The translations under genes were made by a program, and so were the position numbers. The notes under the pieces are model-generated. The model had not been told where the DNA came from, made no database searches, and was given only the letters and a program-made list of their open reading frames with translations. This document shows, piece after piece, positions 45,342 through 54,003 of a stretch of 64,000 bases of DNA (the stretch's first letter is position 1; the number at the start of each line of letters is the position of its first letter). The DNA comes from Dawidia cretensis. Lineage in GTDB: Bacteria > Bacteroidota > Bacteroidia > Cytophagales > Cyclobacteriaceae. The stretch spans positions 186,001 through 250,000 of the forward strand of contig NZ_JAHESE010000001.1 in assembly GCF_018598175.1 (NCBI RefSeq), read 5' to 3'.

Positions 45342-47114
45342 GTGGAGAAGGAAAAAGTAAGCAGCGGTAATATCATAGACTGGTCAGTACTAAGCCGGTT
45401 GATGAAGTTTATGACACCCTACCGGGGCCGATTCATTACCGTTATTTTGCTAACCCTGCTGCTGGGCGTGCTGGCCCCTACGCGGCCCGTACTGATTCAA
45501 TATACACTAGACAAAGATGTAGCGGCCGGCAACTACGATGCCATGGTGCGGATGATGATCCTCCTCATGGTGCTGCTCGTCATTAACTCCATTGCGCAAT
45601 ACGTACACACCTACCTGTCGGGCTGGCTCGGACAACAAGTGATCCGCGACATCCGTGCACGCCTGTATCAACATATCATCGGCCTGCGCCTGCGTTTCTT
45701 TGACAAGACGCCCATTGGTCGTCTCGTCACCCGCACCATCTCCGACGTGGAGACCTTGTCCGATGTCTTCAGCGAAGGCCTGGCGGCGATGGCCGGCGAT
45801 CTCTTGCAGATTATTTTCATTCTGGGCTTTATGTTCTACGAAGACTGGCGACTGGCGCTGTTGAGCCTATCTACGTTGCCGCTGCTGTTGCTCAGCACGT
45901 ATGTCTTCAAAGAAAAGATCAAGGTAGCCTTTACCGAAGTGCGAAATGCGGTGGCAAACCTCAACACCTTCGTGCAGGAACATATTACCGGCATGAACAT
46001 CGTGCAGATCTTTGGCAGTGAAAAACGTGAGTTTGAAAAATTCAAAGAGATCAACGATGAGCATAAACAATCAAACCTGCGCTCGGTGTTGTATTACTCC
46101 ATATACTATCCGGTAGCCGAGATCATTGCGGCGGCAGGCATTGGTCTGCTGGTGTGGTATGGTGCCAAGGGCGTGATCAATTATGAAGAGACCGGCGTCA
46201 CCATTGGTAAGCTCATTGCATTCATCATGTATATTCAGATGTTCTTCCGGCCCATCCGGATGATCGCCGACCGGTATAATACTTTGCAAATGGGTATCGT
46301 AAGCTCATCACGCATCATGAACCTGCTCGACGAAGAAGAGCATGTACAAAAGAACGGCGCGCACAAGCCCGCGCACCTGAAAGGCGAAGTGATCTTCGAC
46401 CACGTGTGGTTTGCTTATAACGAGCCTGACTATGTACTCAAAGATATAACCCTGCATATACGGGCGGGCCAGACCATCGCGCTGGTTGGCGCCACCGGCG
46501 CAGGCAAGTCGTCCATCATCAACTTGCTGAACCGGTTCTACGAAATCAACAAAGGCACCATCAGCGTGGATGGTATAAACCTCAACGACTACGACCTGGG
46601 CACACTGCGGCGCAACATCGGCGTGGTCTTGCAGGATGTATTTTTGTTCAGCGATACTATCTTTAACAACATCACGCTCGGCAACCCCGATGTAACAGAA
46701 GAGATGGTATGGCATGCCGCCGACCTGGTAGGTGCACGCAAGTTTATCGATCGTCTGCCCGGTAAGCTTTCGTATAATGTTATGGAACGGGGCGCCACGC
46801 TTTCCGTCGGGCAACGTCAGCTCATATCCTTCATCCGGGCCATGGTTTACGATCCGAAAATTTTGGTGCTCGATGAGGCTACTTCTTCCGTCGATACCGA
46901 AACAGAAGAAATGATTCAGCAGGCCATCGTTAAAATGATGTCCGGTCGGACCTCCATTGTCATTGCCCACCGGCTGTCTACCATCCAGCGCGCGGACAAG
47001 ATTTTGGTGCTCGACCACGGCGAGATTAAAGAGAGCGGCCACCACGAAGAGCTGCTGTTACGCGAAGGATATTACTCACAGCTCCATAAAATGCAGTATA
47101 AGGAGTTCGTTTGA
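45342..47114 (+). CDS. ABC half-exporter, MdlB/TM288-like (degenerate signature motif)
   Basis: A 590-residue type IV ABC exporter half: six membrane helices (to about residue 320) and one nucleotide-binding domain. Walker A is VGATGAGKSS (about residue 384). The signature is LSVGQRQL, not LSGGQ. Walker B ends in a normal catalytic Glu (LVLDEATSSVD), and the H-loop is IAHRLS. This combination is that of the MdlB/YheH/TM288 half of heterodimeric exporters. The matching half lies convergent at 48521. Start is GTG at 45342. The substrate is unknown. Confidence 0.92.
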   Translation: MEKEKVSSGNIIDWSVLSRLMKFMTPYRGRFITVILLTLLLGVLAPTRPVLIQYTLDKDVAAGNYDAMVRMMILLMVLLVINSIAQYVHTYLSGWLGQQVIRDIRARLYQHIIGLRLRFFDKTPIGRLVTRTISDVETLSDVFSEGLAAMAGDLLQIIFILGFMFYEDWRLALLSLSTLPLLLLSTYVFKEKIKVAFTEVRNAVANLNTFVQEHITGMNIVQIFGSEKREFEKFKEINDEHKQSNLRSVLYYSIYYPVAEIIAAAGIGLLVWYGAKGVINYEETGVTIGKLIAFIMYIQMFFRPIRMIADRYNTLQMGIVSSSRIMNLLDEEEHVQKNGAHKPAHLKGEVIFDHVWFAYNEPDYVLKDITLHIRAGQTIALVGATGAGKSSIINLLNRFYEINKGTISVDGINLNDYDLGTLRRNIGVVLQDVFLFSDTIFNNITLGNPDVTEEMVWHAADLVGARKFIDRLPGKLSYNVMERGATLSVGQRQLISFIRAMVYDPKILVLDEATSSVDTETEEMIQQAIVKMMSGRTSIVIAHRLSTIQRADKILVLDHGEIKESGHHEELLLREGYYSQLHKMQYKEFV

Positions 47115-47137
47115 ATTCGATAACGGGGCAAAACGGT

Positions 47138-47145
47138 TATATTTG
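47138..47145 (+). promoter_or_regulatory. -7 element 5 nt before the start codon
   Basis: TATATTTG, exact TAnnTTTG match, followed by CTTCA and ATG. TTTG at 47110-47113 lies 24 nt upstream, a little far for -33. A leaderless transcript of the outer-membrane pair is likely if it is active. Confidence 0.45.
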
Positions 47146-47150
47146 CTTCA

Positions 47151-47900
47151 ATGTATTTCAAAAAGGCCACCCTCCTCATCCTTTTTGCCGCGCTTTGTTT
47201 TGGCGCGCATGCACAACGATCGCGCTCGCATAACACCAAAAAAAGCTCGTATACCCGCGACCGTTATAATTACAATGCTGCCCGCGTAAAAGGCGCCAAA
47301 GCCAAAGTCGCATGTCCCATCTTCGAAGACAGCAAATATCCTTATCACGGTCTCGGTCTTAAGCTGGGCGACCCGTTCGCCCTGACCTATAAATTTTATC
47401 CCAACAAAAACTTCTCCCTGGCCATCGACGCCGGCAAACCCGCCAGCGGCTTGTATAACCACTACTATCGGCAGCAGTTCGGCTCGTACTATACACGGCT
47501 GGACACCTTGGCTGAAGAATCCAGCATCACCTACCTCACCCATAAAGTAAAATCCGACTTTATCCTGGAGGCAAAGCTGTTGTACCACTTCGATGCCAAA
47601 GTAATATCCCCCGGCCTGCAGTTCTATGTCGGCGCCGGCTGGGAGTGGAAGAATACACGGTTGCGGTACGATTATGTATATGAAAGTGGCGGACTTCCGG
47701 GACCAAATGATCAAAATAATCTGGGAAATTTCTCAACTTCGCGCTTCACACAGGGTCCCCAGGCAGTCATCGGTATTGAATACTCCTATTTTCAATTGCC
47801 TATCTCGGCCTTTATGGAGCTGGAGTATTTTACAGACGTAGAGCTTGATCCAGGGTGGAGCCGTGTGGAAGGAGGAGTCGGATTACGCTATATCTTTTAA
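47151..47900 (+). CDS. Outer-membrane beta-barrel-like protein, first of a paralogous pair
   Basis: A 249-residue protein with a signal peptide (residues 1-21, ending AHAQ), a short basic linker (RSRSHNTKKSS), and a beta-rich body ending in Phe. The opening of the barrel, GLGLKLGDPFALTYKFY, is closely matched by the next gene product (IGLRLGDPTGVTYKRY), so the two are paralogs. Function unknown. It lies between two ABC half-exporter genes. Confidence 0.75.
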   Translation: MYFKKATLLILFAALCFGAHAQRSRSHNTKKSSYTRDRYNYNAARVKGAKAKVACPIFEDSKYPYHGLGLKLGDPFALTYKFYPNKNFSLAIDAGKPASGLYNHYYRQQFGSYYTRLDTLAEESSITYLTHKVKSDFILEAKLLYHFDAKVISPGLQFYVGAGWEWKNTRLRYDYVYESGGLPGPNDQNNLGNFSTSRFTQGPQAVIGIEYSYFQLPISAFMELEYFTDVELDPGWSRVEGGVGLRYIF

Positions 47901-47910
47901 CTACGCTCGC

Positions 47911-48531
47911 ATGACCATGTCCCAGTCCCTGACAAAAGTGTCCATCGTATTTCTGTTGCTGGTGGCATTCATCACGCCCGTACAAGCACAACACAACGAC
48001 GCCCCCAACAGTATTGGCCTGCGCCTTGGCGATCCTACCGGCGTTACCTACAAACGCTACCTGCGTACCAACCACGCCTTTGAATTTATACTGGGTTCTG
48101 GCGCGCACGGCTGGTACAAACAGTATTACAAAGATTCTTTTGATCACTTCTCACGTTACGACGGTGATCGCTACCTCAACCACCGCGTGAAAAGCACCTT
48201 TACTGCGCTTGGCCGTTATTTGTTTCAATACAATATCCCTATGGAAGGGCCTGCGGCAGATGGTACCCTTGACTGGTACTGGGGCATTGGTGGCCTGCTG
48301 CGCTCGGCGAGCGTGCGCTATCACTACCAAGAGGGAAATTCTCCCTTTATCGTAAAAGACGACACCCGCACCGATATTACGTTGGGTACAGAGGGCATTA
48401 TTGGCATGGAATATACCTTTGAGGATATACCCCTTACGCTCTTCGGTGAGTTTAGCTTGTTGGTGGAATTTGTCGACCGCCCCGGCGCGGTAAAATTTTC
48501 CGGCGGTACCGGCGCCCGTTTCAACTTCTAA
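47911..48531 (+). CDS. Outer-membrane beta-barrel-like protein, second of a paralogous pair
   Basis: A 206-residue protein with a signal peptide (MSQSLTKVSIVFLLLVAF to VQAQ) and a C-terminal Phe (RFNF), the usual end of an outer-membrane barrel. The frame is open to 47845, inside the preceding gene, but the ATG at 47911 begins the signal sequence. It is 10 bp after its paralog. The last 11 bp overlap the convergent ABC gene. Confidence 0.78.
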   Translation: MTMSQSLTKVSIVFLLLVAFITPVQAQHNDAPNSIGLRLGDPTGVTYKRYLRTNHAFEFILGSGAHGWYKQYYKDSFDHFSRYDGDRYLNHRVKSTFTALGRYLFQYNIPMEGPAADGTLDWYWGIGGLLRSASVRYHYQEGNSPFIVKDDTRTDITLGTEGIIGMEYTFEDIPLTLFGEFSLLVEFVDRPGAVKFSGGTGARFNF

Positions 48532-50338
48532 CGTCCAGGTCGGCGTCGGCTTTCTTCGCCTCTCGCTCTTGCGATACCTGCTTTTCGTATAGCTCCTTGT
48601 AGGCGCCGTTGTGCGCCAGGAGGAATTCGTGCGAGCCTTCTTCGGTGACTACGCCGTCTTCCAGCACAATGATCTTATTGGCCAGCTTAGCCGACGAAAC
48701 GCGGTGGGAGATAATGATCGTAGTCCGGCCTTTCATGATCCGGCGCATGCTGCCCAGAATGTTGTTCTCCGTCTTGGTATCAACCGCAGACAGCGCATCG
48801 TCCAGCATGAGGATCTTCGGCTCGCGCACAATAGCCCGGGCGATCGATACGCGTTGTTTCTGACCACCCGACAACGTAATGCCACGCTCACCCACCCGGG
48901 TCTCAAAGCCCAGTGGAAACTCGATAATATTATTATATACGTCGGCATCTTTTGCAGCTTGTGTAATGCGTTCCGCATCCGGATTTTTTATGCCAAAGCC
49001 GATATTGTTAAAGATCGTATCACTAAACAGGAACACATCCTGAGGCACATAGCCGATCTGACTGCGCAGCGAAGTAAGATTATAGTCGCCAATCGGCACA
49101 TCGTCAATCAGGATCTGGCCGTCGCGCGCATCGTACAACCGCGACACCAGGCTGGCCACCGTGCTCTTACCCGAGCCCGTGGTTCCAATGATCGCCAGCG
49201 ATTCCCCTGGGTTGATCGAAAATGAAATACCTCTCAAGGCACGTATGCCGGTATCCGGATAGGTAAAGACCACATCCTTAAATTCTACCTTACCCTGAAT
49301 GTCGCGTACCAGTTCTTTTTCTGAAACAATGTTGGTCTGCGTACGCAAAAACTCGTTGATCCGCTTCTGCGAAGCCTCCGCGCGCTGCACCAGACTGCTG
49401 GTCCATCCCAGCGATGTAACCGGCCAGGTAAGCAAGTTTACATAGATGATAAACTCGGCGATGTTACCAAACGTCAGATTGCCCTGAATCACTTCCGTGC
49501 TCCCCGCATATACTGTCAGGATCGTACTGATCCCCACCAGCCCCATGATGATCGGGAAGAACAATGCCTGTATACGCGTCAACTTCAGTGATTGGTGTTT
49601 GTACGCTTCTACCTCTTTCTCAAAACGCCCCATCGACTCCTGCTCGCGGTTAAAAGATTTCAACACGCGTATGCCGCTAAAAGCCTCTTGTACAAACGTC
49701 GACAGCCGCGACTGGTGCTTTTGAATCTGCTCCGACCGCCGCTCGATAATATTATTGACAAAGAAGATGCTGATCGAAAGCAAGGGGAGCGGGCTGAGCG
49801 CATACCATGTCAGCTTCGGACTGATGCTAAACATGATGGGTATTAACATGATGAACAACGTAAACAGCGTGAGCCCGTACATAATGGCAGGACCGAGGTA
49901 CATCCGCACCCGACTCACATCTTCCGAGATACGGTTCATTAAATCACCCGTATTGTTCTTGCGATAAAAGCTAAGCGGCAATGTTTGATAGTGTTCGAAT
50001 ACTTCGTTCTTCAAATCATACTCGATCAATCGCGACATCACGATGAGCGTTTGGCGCACGAAGTATAAAAATATACCGCGCAGAAAAGCCATGACTAATA
50101 TAAGGCCTGCATAAATGAGAATACCAAACGCAAACACCGAGAAGAAATCCTGTTGCACGTCGGTGTGGCCGAAACCCTGGTACATGCGAATGTTATCTAC
50201 CACGAGGTCGATGGCATCGCGCACAAGCTGCGCCGGGATGATCTGAAAAACGTTGGAGAGGATAACAAACACCAGTCCGAGTACCAGATGCCACTTGTAT
50301 TTAAACAGGTATTTATTGATGTACTTCAGCTCTCGCAT
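48521..50338 (-). CDS. ABC half-exporter, MdlA/TM287-like (degenerate Walker B)
   Basis: A 605-residue half-exporter with six membrane helices and one nucleotide-binding domain. Walker A is IGTTGSGKST (about residue 383) and the signature is a normal LSGGQKQR. Walker B is LMLDDALSAVD, with Asp in place of the catalytic Glu. The H-loop is ISHRVS. This is the pattern of the MdlA/YheI/TM287 half, which completes the degenerate site with the LSVGQ half encoded at 45342. The C-terminal tail is charged. Confidence 0.92.
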   Translation of the reverse strand: MRELKYINKYLFKYKWHLVLGLVFVILSNVFQIIPAQLVRDAIDLVVDNIRMYQGFGHTDVQQDFFSVFAFGILIYAGLILVMAFLRGIFLYFVRQTLIVMSRLIEYDLKNEVFEHYQTLPLSFYRKNNTGDLMNRISEDVSRVRMYLGPAIMYGLTLFTLFIMLIPIMFSISPKLTWYALSPLPLLSISIFFVNNIIERRSEQIQKHQSRLSTFVQEAFSGIRVLKSFNREQESMGRFEKEVEAYKHQSLKLTRIQALFFPIIMGLVGISTILTVYAGSTEVIQGNLTFGNIAEFIIYVNLLTWPVTSLGWTSSLVQRAEASQKRINEFLRTQTNIVSEKELVRDIQGKVEFKDVVFTYPDTGIRALRGISFSINPGESLAIIGTTGSGKSTVASLVSRLYDARDGQILIDDVPIGDYNLTSLRSQIGYVPQDVFLFSDTIFNNIGFGIKNPDAERITQAAKDADVYNNIIEFPLGFETRVGERGITLSGGQKQRVSIARAIVREPKILMLDDALSAVDTKTENNILGSMRRIMKGRTTIIISHRVSSAKLANKIIVLEDGVVTEEGSHEFLLAHNGAYKELYEKQVSQEREAKKADADLDVRS

Positions 50339-50411
50339 GGAAAAAAATTTGGCAGCCCACCGGTTAAACGAAATATCCTTTCAATAGTTCATGCAAACGT
50401 TTGAAACTGGT

Positions 50412-50419
50412 TAATTTTG
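50412..50419 (+). promoter_or_regulatory. Possible -7 element of the leucine-type dehydrogenase gene
   Basis: TAATTTTG matches TAnnTTTG and lies 74 nt before the ATG. No TTG stands at the usual -33 spacing. Confidence 0.4.
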
Positions 50420-50493
50420 CTTAAATCCTAGGTGAAAGGTATTCCTGAAACAAGGGATTAAAACTACAATAATCAAACGTAAATCTAATCCGC

Positions 50494-51594
50494 ATGGAGA
50501 TCAAAGAACTGGAAAAAGTGCAAGAAGGAAGCATCTTTGGAACCCTCACACAATTAGGTCACGAACAAGTTGTATGGTGCCACGACCAGGCCACTGGCTT
50601 GAAGGCAATCATCGCCATTCACAACACGGTGCTCGGCCCTGCACTGGGTGGCACCCGCATGTGGAACTACGCTTCAGAACAGGAAGCCTTAACAGACGTA
50701 TTGAGATTATCACGCGGCATGACGTTCAAAGCCGCCATCAGCGGCATTAACCTGGGCGGTGGCAAAGCTGTCATCATAGGCGACGCCAAGACCATGAAGA
50801 CCGAAGCCTTTTTGCGCCGCTTTGGTAAGTTCGTCAATAGCCTCAACGGCAAATACATCACCGCCGAAGACGTAAACATGAAGACCGTAGACATGGAATA
50901 TATCTCCATGGAGACCAAACACGTGACCGGCCTGCCTGAGTCGATGGGAGGTGGTGGCGACCCTTCGCCCGTCACCGCGTATGGCGTATACCTGGGCATG
51001 AAGGCCGCCGTGAAAAAAGCCTATGGCAACGACAGCCTCGCCAACAAAACGATCGGCGTACAAGGCGTGGGCCAGGTAGGCATGCACCTGGTCGAGCACC
51101 TGGTAAAAGAAAATGCCCGGGTGTTTATCACCGACATCTCCGAAGATCGTGTGAACGAAATAGCCGCGAAGTATGGTGTGAGCACCGTTGGCCAGGACAA
51201 GATCTACGACCTCGACATGGACATCTACGCACCTTGCGCATTAGGCGCCTCGATCAACGACGAAACCATCAGCCGCCTGAAATGTCAGGTCATTGCCGGT
51301 GCCGCGAACAACCAGTTGAAAGACGAAGTAAAGCACGGCTATATGCTCGTAGACCGCAGCATTACCTACGCGCCCGACTTCCTGATCAACGCCGGTGGTT
51401 TGATGAACGTATACCACGAGCACCTGGGCAACTACAACCGTAAACGTGTGTTGGAGCAAGCCGAGACCATTTACACCACGTGTTTGAACACGCTGTCGTT
51501 CGCGGAACAGGAAAAGCTTTCGCCGCAGGAAGCTGCCATACAGCTGGCGGAAAAGCGCATTCAGGACATCGGACGCCTCCGTATGTCACGCTAA
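50494..51594 (+). CDS. Leucine/valine-type amino acid dehydrogenase
   Basis: A 366-residue NAD-dependent enzyme of the Glu/Leu/Phe/Val dehydrogenase family. The catalytic and substrate-binding part reads GPALGGTRMW and SGINLGGGKAVIIGD, with the second Lys in that Gly-rich turn. The Rossmann motif is GVQGVGQVGMHLVEHL near residues 189-204. Length and the short N-terminus favour leucine dehydrogenase over glutamate dehydrogenase. It should deaminate branched-chain amino acids to 2-oxoacids, the substrate of the E1 enzyme at 38819. Confidence 0.92.
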   Translation: MEIKELEKVQEGSIFGTLTQLGHEQVVWCHDQATGLKAIIAIHNTVLGPALGGTRMWNYASEQEALTDVLRLSRGMTFKAAISGINLGGGKAVIIGDAKTMKTEAFLRRFGKFVNSLNGKYITAEDVNMKTVDMEYISMETKHVTGLPESMGGGGDPSPVTAYGVYLGMKAAVKKAYGNDSLANKTIGVQGVGQVGMHLVEHLVKENARVFITDISEDRVNEIAAKYGVSTVGQDKIYDLDMDIYAPCALGASINDETISRLKCQVIAGAANNQLKDEVKHGYMLVDRSITYAPDFLINAGGLMNVYHEHLGNYNRKRVLEQAETIYTTCLNTLSFAEQEKLSPQEAAIQLAEKRIQDIGRLRMSR

Positions 51595-51626
51595 CCGAGA
51601 CATAACGATACAAAAAGACCCCTTAC

Positions 51627-51667
51627 AGGCTTCTGGTGGTATACTGACCATCGGGAGCCTTTTTTTC
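51627..51667 (+). terminator. Terminator after the dehydrogenase gene
   Basis: AGGCT and AGCCT with an inner TGGT/ACCA pairing form a stem, followed by a run of six T residues. Confidence 0.75.
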
Positions 51668-51685
51668 GATCATTCGGTATTTGAG

Positions 51686-51716
51686 TTGCCCAACCCCCCG
51701 CGATATTCTATTTTTG
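51686..51716 (+). promoter_or_regulatory. nusB promoter (TTG, 20 nt, TATTTTTG)
   Basis: TTG at 51686-51688 and TATTTTTG at 51709-51716 match both Bacteroidota elements with 20-nt spacing, 31 nt before the nusB ATG. One of the best promoter matches in the window. Confidence 0.65.
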
Positions 51717-51747
51717 CGCCTCAGATCACTAGAAGTCGTTCTTTATC

Positions 51748-52887
51748 ATGCTCAACCGAAGAAGTCTCCGTATTAAAGTAATGCAAAGCCTGTTTGCACT
51801 CGAACAGTGCAAAGAGGCCAACTACGAACTCTGCCTCGAACAGATCACGGATGCCTTTGCGCCCGATCTGAATTCCATGGAGGTGCAAGACAAGGTAGCC
51901 CTAAACCTGCAGAAGAAGACAGCCACAAAGCTCTTCGAAAAAGCCTTCAAGCAAGGTGAAACCTCGGTTGACCACGAAGACCCCCGCATCAAGAAGGCCG
52001 TAAACGAATGCTTTATTTTCTACAGTAAAGCGACAAAGAAAGACACCGACTTCTTCCTGAAGAACACCATTAGCGAGATCGAAAAGATCTACGACCATTA
52101 CATCGCCGTGCTCAGCCTGCCCCCGGCATTCGCCGAGCTGGCGGAAGCCGACAAAAAAGTCAGCCACAAAAACTTCGTGAGCAACTCGTGGATCAACACG
52201 CTGCGTCACCACGAAGGATTGCGTAAAGACGCCTTGAAGCTGGGCCGCCACTGGCAAGACAAGCCCGATAAGATTAAAGGCTGGTTCCGCGATGTGGTAC
52301 GGCAGGATAATGAGTATCTCAACTACCTCGATAAAAAGAGCCCCACGCTCGACGACCAGAAAAAATTTATCAACCACCTCTTCAAAAAGGTGATTCTCGG
52401 CAAGACTGTCATCAACGAGTTCTTTGAAGAAGAAGTGTTGCGGTGGGCTGAAGACATAGAAATCGTGAAAGGCCTGGTCGAAAAAACGGTAAAGTCTTAC
52501 AATGGCGAACCCAACAGCAACATTCAACTGCATACGCTTTCGATCAACTGGGAAGAAGACCGTGAGTTTGTGGAGAAGTTGTACAACAAAGCCAGTGACC
52601 TGGAACAGCCCTACAAAGACCTGATCGCCAACAACACCCGTAACTGGGAAGTCGATCGCTTGCCGCTCACAGACCGCATGATTCTCGAAATGGCCATTGC
52701 CGAGCTCCTGGAATTCCCCGGCATTCCGGTAAAGGTCACGATCAACGAATACATCGAGCTCGCCAAAAACTACAGCACCCCCAAGAGCCGCCAATTTATC
52801 AATGGTATCCTGGATGTGATCGCTAAAGAGCTGAAAGACACAGGCGTAGTGAAGAAAAGCGGACGAGGCCTCATGGACAACAAGTAG
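51748..52887 (+). CDS. nusB: Transcription antitermination factor NusB, long form
   Basis: A 379-residue protein. The N-terminus (MLNRRSLRIKVMQSLFALEQ) and the C-terminal helical domain (WEVDRLPLTDRMILEMAIAELLEFPGI is present as its core) are NusB. A middle section of about 200 residues, rich in charged helices, makes it more than twice the length of E. coli NusB; such long forms are usual in Bacteroidota. NusB with NusE binds boxA RNA and supports rRNA transcription. The role of the insert is unknown. Confidence 0.92.
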   Translation: MLNRRSLRIKVMQSLFALEQCKEANYELCLEQITDAFAPDLNSMEVQDKVALNLQKKTATKLFEKAFKQGETSVDHEDPRIKKAVNECFIFYSKATKKDTDFFLKNTISEIEKIYDHYIAVLSLPPAFAELAEADKKVSHKNFVSNSWINTLRHHEGLRKDALKLGRHWQDKPDKIKGWFRDVVRQDNEYLNYLDKKSPTLDDQKKFINHLFKKVILGKTVINEFFEEEVLRWAEDIEIVKGLVEKTVKSYNGEPNSNIQLHTLSINWEEDREFVEKLYNKASDLEQPYKDLIANNTRNWEVDRLPLTDRMILEMAIAELLEFPGIPVKVTINEYIELAKNYSTPKSRQFINGILDVIAKELKDTGVVKKSGRGLMDNK

Positions 52888-52980
52888 GCGTCTCCACAAT
52901 CATCAATGTACAGGGTTGTTAAGTTTCAGGCCGGTCGTGCTGAAAATTGACGCAGGCCTTTGTTAAAAATTGTTAAAATT

Positions 52981-53012
52981 TTGAATTTGCGCAAAGTCGA
53001 TAACTAACTTTG
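52981..53012 (+). promoter_or_regulatory. Promoter of the YtxH-DUF1573 unit (TTG, 21 nt, TAACTTTG)
   Basis: TTG at 52981-52983 and TAACTTTG at 53005-53012 are spaced by 21 nt. The -7 element ends 8 nt before the ATG at 53021, so the leader would be 1-3 nt. Confidence 0.6.
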
Positions 53013-53020
53013 AAAGTCGT

Positions 53021-53332
53021 ATGAGCAAAAAGAGTGGAAATTTTCTGATGGCGTTCCTGGCCGGCGCTGCTACTGGAGCAATTTTGGGCATCCTGTACGC
53101 GCCTGACAAAGGATCGAACACGCGGGAGAAGCTGTCTTTCCAACTGGACAAATACCGCAAGATGCTGCAGGACCTCATCAACGATTTCGTCGATGGCAAA
53201 GAAACCCCGCTGACCAGCGAAGCTAAATCGCAAGGCCAGAAAGTGGTGGACGAAGCCAAAAATAAGGCCGAGCGTCTCCTCGAAGACGTAGACGACCTGC
53301 TGGAGCAAATCCGCGGCGGCCGCAAAGAATAA
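53021..53332 (+). CDS. YtxH domain small membrane-anchored protein
   Basis: A 103-residue protein. A Gly/Ala-rich membrane helix (FLMAFLAGAATGAILGILYA) is followed by APDKGSNTREKL, the YtxH signature, and an amphipathic charged helical tail (QGQKVVDEAKNKAERLLEDV). YtxH proteins are often induced by envelope or general stress; no molecular function is known. The DUF1573 lipoprotein gene follows after 39 bp. Confidence 0.9.
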   Translation: MSKKSGNFLMAFLAGAATGAILGILYAPDKGSNTREKLSFQLDKYRKMLQDLINDFVDGKETPLTSEAKSQGQKVVDEAKNKAERLLEDVDDLLEQIRGGRKE

Positions 53333-53371
53333 ACACATTCAAAAAATCAATAATCTTAAGAAGGCAGGGAT

Positions 53372-53917
53372 ATGAAAACAGCAATCTTTAAATCAATGCT
53401 ATTTTTTGCAGTGGTGTTGGTATGCTTTACCGCGTGTAAAGATCGCACCGCTGAAAAGCGAATAGCAGAACTGGAGAGTCGGCTCGCAGAAGTAGAAGGC
53501 AAGAAGACCACAACGACCAACGTACCGGCACCGAACCCGACCGTTGCAGCCCCCGAAGAGAAACCGGAAGGCCCGCTGCCCGTCATCCAGTTCGAGACAA
53601 CCGAACACGACTTTGGTACCATCAAAGAAGGTGACATTGTAGAGTATGTTTATAAGGTAAAAAACACCGGCGAAGCTCCCCTGATCATCCAGGGTGCACA
53701 ACCCTCTTGTGGTTGCACCGTACCGGATTTTTCCAAGGAGCCTATTCCCGTAGGTGGAACCGGCTACGTAAAAGCCAAGTTCGACAGCAACGGCAAACAA
53801 AATGTCCAAAACAAAACCATCACGGTATCAGCCAACACCTGGCCCAAACAAACCGTTCTGCGTTTCAAAGCCATGATCACGCCTAAAGCTGGTAGCAACG
53901 GCCCCGCGGCACACTAG
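53372..53917 (+). CDS. DUF1573 lipoprotein
   Basis: A 181-residue lipoprotein with lipobox FTAC (Cys about residue 22). A short coiled coil (RIAELESRLAEVEGKK) and a Pro/Thr linker lead to a DUF1573 immunoglobulin-like domain, recognised by FETTEHDFGTIKEGD and VKNTGEAPLII with PSCGCTVPDFS. The CGC pair is typical of the family. Function unknown. A strong terminator follows. Confidence 0.9.
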   Translation: MKTAIFKSMLFFAVVLVCFTACKDRTAEKRIAELESRLAEVEGKKTTTTNVPAPNPTVAAPEEKPEGPLPVIQFETTEHDFGTIKEGDIVEYVYKVKNTGEAPLIIQGAQPSCGCTVPDFSKEPIPVGGTGYVKAKFDSNGKQNVQNKTITVSANTWPKQTVLRFKAMITPKAGSNGPAAH

Positions 53918-53944
53918 GACGACTTTACTAAGTAAGATATATCA

Positions 53945-53974
53945 AAGGCCATCCCTACCCGGATGGCTTTTTTT
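53945..53974 (+). terminator. Intrinsic terminator after the DUF1573 gene
   Basis: GCCATCC and GGATGGC form a 7-bp stem with a 6-nt loop, directly followed by seven T residues. Confidence 0.9.
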
Positions 53975-54003
53975 GTTGCCCCAAACTTCCTTTACTTGCA
54001 CCA

